Below, piece after piece: positions 54,968-64,000 of a DNA stretch of 64,000 nucleotides. Both the position numbers and the translations under genes were made by a program. Numbering within the stretch: position 1 is the stretch's first letter; every line of letters starts with the position of its first letter. This DNA comes from Lysobacter auxotrophicus (GTDB lineage Bacteria; Pseudomonadota; Gammaproteobacteria; Xanthomonadales; Xanthomonadaceae), in assembly GCF_027924565.1 (NCBI RefSeq), contig NZ_AP027041.1, positions 62,001 to 126,000 of the forward strand. The letters run 5' to 3'. Below the pieces are notes generated by a model that was given only the letters and a program-made list of their open reading frames with translations, had not been told where the DNA came from and ran no database searches.

Positions 54968-55059
54968 CGAACGTCCGCTATGGGTCGAAAGCGGACATTA
55001 GCAGCCCGGCTGTCGGACGTCCCGGCCGAACGTCGCTATCGGCCAGAAGCGCGTCGTTG
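54968..55059 (+). repeat. Array repeat 13, composite A+B
   Basis: Type A (acgtccgct-atgggtcg-aaagcggacat) then a ~25-base linker with gcagcccggc, then type B (acgtcgct-atcggccag-aagcgcgt). No gene between the halves. Confidence 0.85.
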
Positions 55060-55060
55060 T

Positions 55061-55441
55061 TCACCGACCACGGAAATGAGACGCCTGCAGAAACCGTAGT
55101 GCAGCAACTACTTGGTCCACTCGGTGGCTGGCAAGTGAGCCTATACGTTCGCCAAGACGACCCTTGTCGATGCTTGAGACCTGGGACGCGATCACGACGC
55201 TCTGCCGTTCGAGCCCACCTTCTCCTGCATCCAACAGAACAACCCCAGGCTCGGACGCCCGCTTGAGGTTGGAGCTAAGCGAGCAAACCACCACGGTAGC
55301 AATCCTGGAGTGGTTGAGGACGTCGTTCTGGATCACGACGTGCGGATGCGGGGATCCTGAGATCAAACCAATCGACTCGTCTGCGGCAACCCAGAAGATG
55401 TCCCCGTAGTTGATTAGCGGCCATGCCCCGTGCTCTTGCAT
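55061..55441 (-). CDS. Orphan MazF/PemK-like toxin
   Basis: 126 residues from the ATG with A-G-A-A-G-G-A upstream. PemK/MazF beta-barrel signature G-D-I-F-W-V-A and H-P-H-V-V-I-Q-N-D, then V-V-C-S-L-S-S-N and the C-terminal helix V-A-A-L-R-F-L. These are sequence-specific mRNA endonucleases. No antitoxin gene is visible upstream; only repeat 14 lies there. Confidence 0.85.
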   Translation of the reverse strand: MQEHGAWPLINYGDIFWVAADESIGLISGSPHPHVVIQNDVLNHSRIATVVVCSLSSNLKRASEPGVVLLDAGEGGLERQSVVIASQVSSIDKGRLGERIGSLASHRVDQVVAALRFLQASHFRGR

Positions 55442-55475
55442 ATGTCCTTCTCGATACGCCGCCATCACTCATCCC

Positions 55476-55572
55476 GCCTAATGTCCGCTTCGGGTCGAAA
55501 GCGGACATTAGCAGCACGGCTGCCCGCCATCCCGGCCGAACGTCTGCTATCGGCCACAAGCAGACGTTAGGC
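55476..55572 (+). repeat. Array repeat 14, composite A+B with attC-like ends
   Basis: 97 bases. Starts gcctaatgtccgctt and ends aagcagacgttaggc, i.e. imperfectly self-complementary end to end over ~15 bases. Inside are the complete A and B hairpins separated by a ~30-base linker. The last 7 bases gttaggc fit the integron R' core GTTRRRY. Confidence 0.85.
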
Positions 55573-55606
55573 GCCAAGCCAGTGATGTCCCACAAGGCCG
55601 ATACGG

Positions 55607-56320
55607 TCAGTTCTCCAGGCCGCGTTCCAAATCCTCCGAATGCGGCTCTGCGATTCGGTAGCCGACACGCGAAACTGTCTGAATCAGCTTCGTCGGAAAC
55701 GGACCATCAACGCTTTGCCGCAATTCGTAGATGTGGGAGCGCAGCATATTGCCATCGGGCGGCTCATCGCCCCATACCGCGTGTTCAAGACGTTCACGGG
55801 GAACAGTTGCGGGACTGGCACGCATGAGAACCTCCAGCAGCTTTCGCGAAGCCGGATACAGCGCGAGGATGCGCCCCCCGCGCTCAGCTTCAAGCTTACT
55901 TACGTCGTACGTTAGGTCTGCCACCCGTAAGAGAGTCAATCTGCCGCGACCCTTCGCCCGCGCGACCAGCGCCTCGATGCGGACCTCAAGCTCTGGCAGC
56001 TGAAACGGCTTAGTCACGTAATCGTCGGCCCCTGCTCGAAAGCCGGCGATCTTGTCGGGCAGCTCGTCTTTGGCGGTCAGCATTATCACAGGCGTATCGC
56101 GCCCCACCTCTCGGAGGCGGCCAAGCACCTCAGGGCCATCCATACGGGGCAGCATCCAGTCCAACAGAACAACGTCGAACTCTTGGTTTGTGGCCAAGTG
56201 CAGGCCCGTAATGCCATCCGGTGCCGCATCCATGGTGTAGCCACGCGCTTCGAAGTACTCGAACAGATTTGTGACAACACTTAGGTTGTCTTCAATGACA
56301 AGCACGCGCATAGAGTTCAT
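55607..56320 (-). CDS. OmpR-family response regulator, orphan
   Basis: 237 residues. Receiver domain with E-D-N, phospho-Asp in V-V-L-L-D-W-M-L-P, Lys in V-T-K-P-F-Q; then winged-helix DNA-binding domain with L-R-S-H-I-Y-E-L-R-Q and V-S-R-V-G-Y-R. No histidine kinase adjoins it. Confidence 0.92.
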   Translation of the reverse strand: MNSMRVLVIEDNLSVVTNLFEYFEARGYTMDAAPDGITGLHLATNQEFDVVLLDWMLPRMDGPEVLGRLREVGRDTPVIMLTAKDELPDKIAGFRAGADDYVTKPFQLPELEVRIEALVARAKGRGRLTLLRVADLTYDVSKLEAERGGRILALYPASRKLLEVLMRASPATVPRERLEHAVWGDEPPDGNMLRSHIYELRQSVDGPFPTKLIQTVSRVGYRIAEPHSEDLERGLEN

Positions 56321-56344
56321 CCGTATGTGTGCGAAGCGAAGCGC

Positions 56345-56779
56345 TCATCTCTTGAGCACCAGCATTCCAATCCCCAGAAGCACTAGTGCAATCGCGATCC
56401 AGTCCCTTACCGATGGGCGCTCGCCGAGAAATACGAATGCGAACAAGATCACGAGTACCACACTGGTTTTATCCACGAGCGCGACCTTGGTCACGTCGCC
56501 GAGTTGCAAGGCGCGGAAGTAGCACAGCCATGACGCGCCCGTCGCCGCAGCCGACAGTGCGAGGAATGCAAGTGTGCGTGGCGGCAATGAGAACGGATTG
56601 GACCATCGACCTGTGGCCACGACGGCGGGCACCAGCAGAAGAACTACGATGATCGTGCGAATTGCCGTAGCCAGGTTGGAGTCCACGTCCCGAACCCCTA
56701 GTTTTGCTAGGACTGCCGTCAGTGCAGCAAAGCAAGCGGACAATAGCGCCCAGGGTACCCAACTTGACCAAGTTGGCAT
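56345..56779 (-). CDS. Single-domain EamA-type transporter
   Basis: 144 residues with five hydrophobic segments and the EamA ending F-A-F-V-F-L-G-E-R-P-S-V-R-D-W-I-A-I-A-L. Half the size of DMT-family transporters, so it probably works as a dimer. 24 bases upstream of the response regulator gene on the same strand. Confidence 0.85.
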   Translation of the reverse strand: MPTWSSWVPWALLSACFAALTAVLAKLGVRDVDSNLATAIRTIIVVLLLVPAVVATGRWSNPFSLPPRTLAFLALSAAATGASWLCYFRALQLGDVTKVALVDKTSVVLVILFAFVFLGERPSVRDWIAIALVLLGIGMLVLKR

Positions 56780-56860
56780 GGCACGCCTCCTTCAGAGATC
56801 GACCGAAGAGTACATCGCCACGCGTACGGTTCCGCACTTCGCGCTCCATTGCGTTGACGC

Positions 56861-56955
56861 AATGACCGCGTTGGGTCGAAAGCGGACATTAGCAGCCCGA
56901 ACGCCGGGCGTCCCCGCCGAGCGTCCGCTATCGGCCAAAAGCGGACGTTCGGTTA
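56861..56955 (+). repeat. Array repeat 15, composite A+B
   Basis: Type A (atgaccgcgt-tgggtcg-aaagcggacat), then tagcagcccg and a ~30-base linker, then type B (gcgtccgct-atcggccaaa-agcggacgtt). Last member of the array. Confidence 0.85.
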
Positions 56956-57030
56956 AAGACTGGCGACCACCCCAGCGCCGCGCTCAAGCTGCTCCCGGGA
57001 CTCCGTCGAAAACTGCTCGGCAAAAGAGTT

Positions 57031-57339
57031 CTAAGTGCCCGCGCTTGAAAGCGTAACGGCAGCCACAATCATGCCGACACCGATCAGCAGCGAGACAACG
57101 TGCACAACAACGTCGCGCGAGCTCAAGTTGTCCACGTCTTCCCAAGTGGTGGTGAAGTCGTTCGCCTTTCCTTGGCGCTTACGCGCATTGTCCAGTGCAC
57201 GATTGGCCGTGACGAGCGGCAACGTTATTCCGGCGAGTGCGAGCAGAACGCCTAGCGGCGGCTCCCCGCCGGCCAGCAGCATGCCACCGGCCATCAGCCA
57301 AAACATCAAGATCAATGCGCCGCGTGCCGCGCGAAACAT
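57031..57339 (-). CDS. Small membrane protein with T-T-T-W motif
   Basis: 102 residues. Three hydrophobic stretches (A-L-I-L-M-F-W-L-M-A-G-G; L-L-A-L-A-G-I-T-L-P-L-V; V-S-L-L-I-G-V-G-M-I-V-A-A). The loop F-T-T-T-W-E-D-V resembles that of the protein at 54730, suggesting a shared small family. Confidence 0.6.
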   Translation of the reverse strand: MFRAARGALILMFWLMAGGMLLAGGEPPLGVLLALAGITLPLVTANRALDNARKRQGKANDFTTTWEDVDNLSSRDVVVHVVSLLIGVGMIVAAVTLSSAGT

Positions 57340-57399
57340 GCTGCCCCAAGGAGGGCACAGCTTTCGCTCGAGCTAACCGTTGAGGTATACGCCACGTGA

Positions 57400-58040
57400 G
57401 CAGAATCCGCCGCAGCTACACCCGATGCCTGGGTCGCGAAGGGCACGGACACAAGGCCACTGCCCGCCGCGGCCGTTGCGTCCAAGCTGCCGCCGGCCGC
57501 ACTCACCGGACCGCCGATCGATGCCGCACAGGGGCGGCCCTGGCGGCGTACACAAGGCGGCAAGGCGACAAGCTGCTGGCGCAGGCGGCGACGGGGGCCG
57601 GCACCGACGATTGCGATCCACCCGATCCGGAGTCCGTCGGCGATCAGGTATTCGCGCTGGACGCCACCCGCGCACTGGTAGCGCTGCGCTGTCTGGGCGG
57701 CGCCTATCAGAGCAGCTTCCTAATGCTCAGCGTGGACCGCGCCATGCAGTCGGCGCCAGCGCTGGTCGAATTTCCCGGCCCGCCCGGCATCGATGGCGAG
57801 GCGGGCGCCGCCACGGCGCTGCTCGTCGATCCTATTTTCGCCAGCGGAACACTGACCAGTCTTGCCAAGGGACGTGACTTGGGCGATTGCGGCGAGCTGA
57901 GCCAGTGGCGCTATGACGGCCAGCGGTTCCGGCTTGGTTGGAGCGCTCGCCTGGACCGGTGCGGCGGTGTGCTGCCCGATGACTGGCCGGTGATTTGGCG
58001 CACCAGCAACGCAGATACCAAAGCCCTGGAGGGTGCCTGA
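57400..58040 (+). pseudogene. DUF1176 gene, truncated and frameshifted
   Basis: The first frame reads W-V-A-K-G-T-D-T-R-P-L ... A-A-L-T-G-P-P-I-D-A-A-Q. Near 57535 it shifts to another frame continuing A-A-Y-T, then V-F-A-L-D-A-T-R-A-L-V, and ends with the DUF1176 tail W-R-Y-D-G-Q-R-F-R-L ... D-W-P-V-I-W-R-T. The N-terminal signal region is gone. The stop overlaps the next start. Confidence 0.65.
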
Positions 58041-58391
58041 TGAAACCCCGACTGTCGCTTCTTTTGGTTCTCCTGATTGCGGGGCTGCGGCGGACGCGAT
58101 GCCGCCGCGCCTGCCAGCGACGGCCCCACGCCCGCCGTCCTTGCAGCGGCGGCCGGATCCGCCCCAGTCAGCCAGGCTCCCGCGCCCCTGGCACCTGAGC
58201 CCGCTGCCACGGCGTCTGCCGCGTCCGTGGCGCCCGCCCCCATCTATCACCTGGAAGGCGAGCCCGGACACGATGACGACGCGCGCTATGTCTTCGAACA
58301 CCGATACGGCGCCGGCGTGCCCAAGGGGCACCGCCTTGAGGATGCGACCTACGAGTATAGGGACAGAATCGCCTCGCAGGTGCGTGCCTAG
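58040..58391 (+). pseudogene. Lipoprotein gene with one-base frameshift in the signal peptide
   Basis: The first frame gives M-K-P-R-L-S-L-L-L-V-L-L-I-A-G. The neighbouring frame continues G-C-G-G-R-D-A-A-A-P, an ideal lipobox junction, then a Pro/Ala-rich stretch and H-R-Y-G-A-G-V-P-K-G-H-R-L-E-D. A shift by one base near 58080 disconnects them. It was translationally coupled to the DUF1176 gene. Confidence 0.65.
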
Positions 58392-58900
58392 GCAAGCCCG
58401 GCGGCGACAGACGATAGCGCGTAATCGCGCGGTTGCTCCGCGCAACGGTCAAGCCGTTTCTGCCCAAGCAACCCCAGCATCGGCACGGTCGGCGACAGGT
58501 TTCGCCCACGTGCCAACCGGGTTAGCCCCGCACACCGCAGTCGACCTTCGTCGCCGCCAACGATTATTAGCTGTTTTTGGTGCATTCAGGTTGACTTTTG
58601 AGGGCGCCGGTTCCGCGCATCCTATGTCCCCAGCGATACCAGCAGTTCGAGCGGTATGCGTCGCTTCGCGGTCTTCAGGGACCGCGCATTGCGGCGCCAG
58701 TCGGACTGGATCGGGCGAGTCATTGACGCTAGCTGCCGCACCTTCCGTAGGGTCGATTGAGCGCGGGTGCCGATAGAACTGGTCGCTCGTGGCCCATGTC
58801 TCAGCCGAAGCCGACGACAGCGATCGGGCGAATTCCTTCTAAGTCTGTCGTTGGCGACAAACCTTATGAGAATGCATACACGACGGCGCGGTGCGTAAGA
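58392..58900. other. Right edge of the island, no gene seen
   Basis: A minus-strand frame at 58388-58585 (65 residues, starting M-H-Q-K-Q-L-I-I-V-G) may be a gene scrap. No direct repeat of the tRNA 3' end was found by eye. Confidence 0.35.
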
Positions 58901-58977
58901 TGGCGCGCCCGGAGGGATTCGAACCCCCGACCAATGGCTTCGGAAGCCACTACTCTATCCGGCTGAGCTACGGGCGC
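58901..58977 (-). tRNA. tRNA-Arg (CCG anticodon)
   Basis: 77 bases. Acceptor stem GCGCCCG pairs with CGGGCGC, discriminator G and encoded CCA at the 3' end. D-arm GCTCAG, anticodon loop TTCCGAA (anticodon CCG), T-arm GGTTCGAATCC. Its 3' end points into the island, the usual attachment geometry for integrative elements. Confidence 0.95.
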
Positions 58978-59144
58978 CTGGATGTCCCGCGATACGGCCT
59001 GATCGAGCGATCACGTCGCACCGTGCGGGGCTGGCATTCTAGCGGCAAAGCGCGGCGGCGTGCTGCGAAGCGGCTTCCCGGCGCGTGCGGCGATGTCGCC
59101 GATCGCACCGCATCGCGTCCAACTTCTTCCCGATTTCCCCCGAA

Positions 59145-60053
59145 ATGAGCTACGAACGCTTCCAAACCCCCGCGGCCTCGCCGTGGAAAACGCGACTGGC
59201 GCTGTACTGGCAACTGGTGCGCGGCGACCGCCCGATCGGCTGGCTGCTGCTGCTGTGGCCGACGTGGTGGGGGTTGTGGATCGCGGCCGGCGGCGTGCCG
59301 CCGCTGTGGACGCTGTTCGTGTTCAGTGCCGGCGTGTGGCTCACCCGCTCGGCCGGCTGCGTGATCAACGACTACGCCGACCGCTGGCTCGACCCGCACG
59401 TCGAGCGCACCAAGGACCGCCCGCTCGCCACCGGTGCCGTGCGCGGCCGCGAGGCGCTGGCGCTGTTCGCGGTGCTGATGCTGGTGGCCTTCGGGCTGGT
59501 GCTCACGTTGAACCGCCTCACGGTGCTGATGAGCTTCGTCGGTGTCGCGCTGGCGGCGAGCTACCCGTACCTCAAGCGTTACACGCACCTGCCGCAGGTA
59601 TATCTGGGCCTTGCGTTCGGCTGGGGCATCCCGATGGGATTCGCGGCCGTGCAGGGCGAAGTGCCGGCGGTGGCCTGGCTGCTGTATGCGGCCAACATCG
59701 TCTGGTCGACCGCGTACGACACCTGGTACGCGATGGTCGATCGCGAGGACGACGTGCGCATGGGCAGCAAGTCGACGGCGATCCTGTTCGGCGACATGGA
59801 CCTGATCGCACAGGGCGTGCTGTACGCGCTGTTCTTCCTGGCGCTGGTGTTCGTCGGCCAGCGCGCGACGATGGGCATGTACTACTGGCTCGGCGTGGCC
59901 ATCGCCGCCGCGCTGGTGGTCTACGAGTTCGCCATCGCTCGCACGCGCGAGCGCGCGGCATGCTTCCGTGCGTTCCTGCACAACCACTGGGTGGGGCTGG
60001 CGATCTTCGCCGGCATCGCCGCCGACTTGGCGCTGCGCGGGCCGGCGGCGTAG
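59145..60053 (+). CDS. ubiA: 4-hydroxybenzoate polyprenyltransferase
   Basis: 302 residues from M-S-Y-E-R-F. First Asp-rich motif [21 protein letters not shown] and second Y-A-M-V-D-R-E-D-D; about eight membrane helices. It attaches the polyprenyl tail to 4-hydroxybenzoate in ubiquinone synthesis. Confidence 0.96.
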   Translation: MSYERFQTPAASPWKTRLALYWQLVRGDRPIGWLLLLWPTWWGLWIAAGGVPPLWTLFVFSAGVWLTRSAGCVINDYADRWLDPHVERTKDRPLATGAVRGREALALFAVLMLVAFGLVLTLNRLTVLMSFVGVALAASYPYLKRYTHLPQVYLGLAFGWGIPMGFAAVQGEVPAVAWLLYAANIVWSTAYDTWYAMVDREDDVRMGSKSTAILFGDMDLIAQGVLYALFFLALVFVGQRATMGMYYWLGVAIAAALVVYEFAIARTRERAACFRAFLHNHWVGLAIFAGIAADLALRGPAA

Positions 60054-60055
60054 GG

Positions 60056-60607
60056 TCAGAGGGTGTCGGCGAGCTTGCGCAGGCGCATGCCGGCGATGAT
60101 CTGCAACACGCCATAGAACAGCGCGGCCACGCCGATCCACAGCGCCACCGTCACCAGCCCCGCGGCAGGACGCATCAGGAACATCACCGCCAGCACGATG
60201 GCGAGCACGCCGCTCAGCGCGATCATCCATTCGCCGGTGATCGCCTTGCGGATGCGGATCGCCAGCACGATGCGGTAGATGCCGGCGACCAGCAGCCACG
60301 CGGCGAGGATCAGCAGCAGCACGCCGGCCGTGGCGACGGGGTTGCTCACCGCCAGCACGCCGAACACCAGCGACGCCAGCGCATACAGCGCAAGCCAGCC
60401 TTTCGATACCGAGACGTTCCTGTCGAACAGCGCCAGCAGGCTGAGCACGCCCTCGGCGATGGCCATGACGCCGAACGCCCAGGCGATCGCCACCGCTGTC
60501 TTCGCCGGCCAGAGGAACGCGGCGATCCCGAACAGCACGCCGATCACGCCGTACAGCACCAGCACCCACCAACTGCGCCCTACCGTCCGCAACACGCCTG
60601 CGTTCAT
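60056..60607 (-). CDS. HdeD/DUF308-family membrane protein
   Basis: 183 residues from the ATG with A-A-G-G-A-G 7 bases upstream; a start 6 codons earlier is possible. Six hydrophobic helices in three pairs, with the DUF308 repeats W-W-V-L-V-L-Y-G-V-I-G-V-L-F-G and L-L-I-L-A-A-W-L-L-V-A-G-I-Y-R. In E. coli HdeD contributes to acid resistance; role here unknown. Confidence 0.9.
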   Translation of the reverse strand: MNAGVLRTVGRSWWVLVLYGVIGVLFGIAAFLWPAKTAVAIAWAFGVMAIAEGVLSLLALFDRNVSVSKGWLALYALASLVFGVLAVSNPVATAGVLLLILAAWLLVAGIYRIVLAIRIRKAITGEWMIALSGVLAIVLAVMFLMRPAAGLVTVALWIGVAALFYGVLQIIAGMRLRKLADTL

Positions 60608-60730
60608 GACGAGCTCCTTGACCATTGAGGTCGGCTACCGGGGTCCTGTTCCGCCGCAGCGTGAGCGCGCAAAAGTCGTCACCGGGTGAAGGGGGGGTGA
60701 CGGGCTGAAGGCGTATCGGCGAACGCACCG

Positions 60731-61459
60731 TCATGGCACGCGCGCGCAGACCCACACGTCCACGCGCGCGACGCCGGCGCGGAGCAGGGCGGTTGCGGCC
60801 GATCGCGCGGTCGCCCCGGTCGTCATCACGTCGTCCACGAGCGCGACGTGGGCTGGCAGCGGGGGGCCCGCGCACACTTCGAAGGCGCCGCGCAGGTTGC
60901 GGCGGCGTGCGCCTGCGTCGAGTCGCGACTGCGCGGCCGTCGCGCGCACGCGCCGCAGCAAATCGTCCCGAAGCGGGACGCCGAGCCGCCGCGCCAGCGG
61001 CCGGGCCAGTTCCAGCGCCTGATCATAGCCGCGCCGCCGCAGACGGTCGCGATGCAGCGGGATGGGAACCAGGGCCAGCGGGCGGTCCGCGTCGACGAGG
61101 CCGTCGCCCATCAGCCCGGAAAGCAGGCGCAGCCCGGCCAGGTCGCCATGGAACTTGGCGCGCGGAAGCAGGCGGTCCAGCGGCGTCCGGTAGAGGAATG
61201 GCGATCGCGTGGCGTGCTGCGGTGGTGGGCGACGCAGGCAATCGCCGCAGGGGCCGCTGCCCGTGCCCAGCGGCAGGGCGCATCGCGAGCACGCCGCCGC
61301 GAGCCACGGCAGCGACTCGTGGCAGTAGGCACACAGAACGCGACCGTTGCTCCCACGTTCGTCGCAGACGAGGCACCGCGACGGCAGGAGGCGATCGAGT
61401 AGCCGCGACGACCACTCGTAAACTCCGTGCGCCGCAGTTTGGTTGACAGGGTGGGGCAT
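60731..61459 (-). CDS. comF: ComF family phosphoribosyltransferase-like protein
   Basis: 242 residues from M-P-H-P-V-N-Q. N-terminal zinc fingers (C-L-V-C; C-A-Y-C; C-S-R-C; C-G-D-C) and a C-terminal PRTase fold with the signature [13 protein letters not shown]. ComF proteins act in DNA uptake for natural transformation. Divergent from bioB. Confidence 0.92.
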   Translation of the reverse strand: MPHPVNQTAAHGVYEWSSRLLDRLLPSRCLVCDERGSNGRVLCAYCHESLPWLAAACSRCALPLGTGSGPCGDCLRRPPPQHATRSPFLYRTPLDRLLPRAKFHGDLAGLRLLSGLMGDGLVDADRPLALVPIPLHRDRLRRRGYDQALELARPLARRLGVPLRDDLLRRVRATAAQSRLDAGARRRNLRGAFEVCAGPPLPAHVALVDDVMTTGATARSAATALLRAGVARVDVWVCARVP

Positions 61460-61508
61460 GGTTTCCAGACTGCCCGGCCTGTCTTGCCGAAAACATCGGA
61501 ATTCCCCC

Positions 61509-62552
61509 ATGCCTGCCATCAGCCCGTTGCCGGTCGTCGAGTCGGCCGAACCGCGCCACGACTGGTCCCGCACCGAGGTCCGCGCGCTGTTCGACCTGCC
61601 GTTCCCGGAACTGCTGCATCGCGCGGCCACCGTGCATCGCGCCCACTTCGACCCGGCCGAGGTGCAGGTCAGCACGCTGCTGTCGATCAAGACCGGCGGC
61701 TGCCCGGAAGACTGCGGCTACTGCCCGCAGGCCGCGCGCTACCACACGGGCGTGGAGGCGACCAAGCTGATGAACACCGAAGCGGTGCTCGAGAAGGCCC
61801 GCCAGGCGAAGGCCGCTGGCGCCAGCCGCTTCTGCATGGGCGCGGCGTGGCGCTCGCCGAAGGATCGGGATATTCCGAAGGTCGCCGCCATGATTTCCGA
61901 GGTGAAATCGCTGGGCCTGGAGACCTGCGCCACCCTCGGCATGCTCTCGGCGGACCAGGCGCGCGCGCTGAAGGACGCCGGCCTGGACTACTACAACCAC
62001 AACCTGGACACCGCGCCGGAGTTCTACAACGAGATCATCCACACGCGCGAGATGCAGGACCGCCTGGACACGCTGTCGCACGTGCGCGATGCCGGCATGA
62101 AGACCTGCTGCGGCGGCATCGTCGGCATGGGCGAGCGCCGCGACCAGCGCGCCGGCCTGCTGCAGACGCTGGCGAACCTGCCGGCGCATCCGGATTCGGT
62201 GCCGATCAACCGGCTGGTGCAGGTCGAAGGCACGCCGCTGGCCGGCACCGAGCTGCTGGACCCCTTCGAATTTGTGCGCACCGTCGCAGTTGCGCGGATC
62301 CTGATGCCGCGGTCGATGGTGCGCCTTTCGGCCGGTCGCGAATCGATGAGCGACGAGTTGCAGGCGCTGTGCTTCCTCGCGGGTGCGAATTCCATCTTCT
62401 ACGGCGAGAAATTGCTGACGACCGGTAATCCCGACACCGAGCGCGATATGGCATTGTTCGACCGACTGGGCTTGCGTCCGATGCCCGTGGTCGAACAAGG
62501 GGAGACCGTCCATGCCGACATCGTCGAAGCGGCGCACCACTGCGCTGCGTGA
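61509..62552 (+). CDS. bioB: Biotin synthase
   Basis: 347 residues from M-P-A-I-S-P. Radical-SAM cluster motif C-P-E-D-C-G-Y-C near residue 65, [17 protein letters not shown] and R-L-S-A-G-R for the [2Fe-2S] site. It inserts sulfur into dethiobiotin. A TTGACA box at 61443 within the comF/bioB gap region could be its -35. Confidence 0.97.
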   Translation: MPAISPLPVVESAEPRHDWSRTEVRALFDLPFPELLHRAATVHRAHFDPAEVQVSTLLSIKTGGCPEDCGYCPQAARYHTGVEATKLMNTEAVLEKARQAKAAGASRFCMGAAWRSPKDRDIPKVAAMISEVKSLGLETCATLGMLSADQARALKDAGLDYYNHNLDTAPEFYNEIIHTREMQDRLDTLSHVRDAGMKTCCGGIVGMGERRDQRAGLLQTLANLPAHPDSVPINRLVQVEGTPLAGTELLDPFEFVRTVAVARILMPRSMVRLSAGRESMSDELQALCFLAGANSIFYGEKLLTTGNPDTERDMALFDRLGLRPMPVVEQGETVHADIVEAAHHCAA

Positions 62553-62570
62553 TGGCCTGCCGGTGCAGCC

Positions 62571-63790
<1,220 letters not shown>

Positions 63791-63794
<4 letters not shown>

Positions 63795-64000
63795 GCGGCG
63801 AGCGCGACCTCGCGCGCCTGCTCGCCACGCTGAACGTCACGGCGCGCGCGGGCGAGTTCGCCTTCGTCGCGCGTCCGGCGCCCGATCCGGCGCTCGCCGC
63901 GCACGCGCTCGCCATGGTCAACGAGGACGAGGGCATCACCTACGTGCTGCCGTGCGAGGTCGCCGACGCGCGCGGCCTGCCTTACGATTTCCGGGCCGCC
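63791..64000 (+). CDS. ACT-domain protein (partial)
   Basis: 70 residues before the window ends, starting at the ATG overlapping the bioF stop. The pattern L-L-A-T-L-N-V, G-E-F-A-F-V and [10 protein letters not shown] is that of small ACT_7/CASTOR-like ACT-domain proteins that bind amino acids. It is in the bioH slot of the operon but is not BioH. Confidence 0.75.

Noticed and set aside
42011-56955. Calling the repeats bona fide integron attC sites
   Set aside because: Only one of the composites has a clear GTTRRRY end, no integrase is in the window and most flanked genes run opposite to the repeats' reading direction, so I keep this as a hypothesis only.
42011-56955. Repeats as simple Rho-independent terminators
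   Set aside because: They have no T-run, are all in one orientation regardless of gene direction, and both loop types are conserved, which terminators would not need.

Overview
The window reads as a chromosome segment of a GC-rich gammaproteobacterium of the Xanthomonadaceae / Lysobacteraceae type. The basis is recBD, a two-SDR MexEF-type efflux operon, a membrane-anchored cytochrome c5, a DUF938 methyltransferase, comF divergent from bioB-bioF, and REP-like hairpins. It falls into three parts: high-GC core (1 to about 19.2 kb), a lower-GC accessory island (about 19.3 to 58.9 kb) and high-GC core again (58.9 to 64 kb). The island lies between the cytochrome c5 gene and a tRNA-Arg(CCG) gene. 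No integrase, CRISPR array or cas gene is visible in it.

Left core: the end of recB, recD, a phytochelatin-synthase-like protein, and a LysR regulator divergent from a translationally coupled cluster (DUF2798 membrane protein, degenerate SDR, RND adaptor, RND pump, intact SDR, outer-membrane factor). Then come a strong terminator, folE, a DUF938 methyltransferase, a HAD-IB phosphatase, nested inverted repeats, zapE, an alpha/beta hydrolase, an ExeM-like nuclease and cytochrome c5.

Island: (a) 20.4-25.4 kb is a Tn7-like transposition module whose first gene fuses a TnsA endonuclease domain to a TnsB DDE transposase, followed by TnsC and TniQ. Its 3' edge abuts a truncated receiver gene. (b) 25.4-39 kb carries two soluble histidine kinases and four single-domain receivers among small proteins, a fasciclin protein and a SOUL protein. 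(c) 35.4-41.4 kb holds a decayed and an intact IS110 copy in opposite orientation, an IS30 scrap, a frameshifted excisionase, phage debris and DUF3606 genes. (d) 42.0-57.0 kb holds 19 same-orientation hairpin half-repeats of two alternating types (A and B). They separate single genes or small operons, many of them secreted, lipoprotein, small membrane or toxin-like products. This looks like a cassette array without a visible integrase. (e) 57.4-58.4 kb holds two frameshifted genes next to the tRNA.

Right core: ubiA, an HdeD-family protein, comF divergent from bioB, bioF and the start of an ACT-domain gene.

The observations most worth a second look are the alternating A/B repeat array and the TnsAB-TnsC-TniQ module. 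All family names come from motif recognition by eye; nothing was searched against a database.
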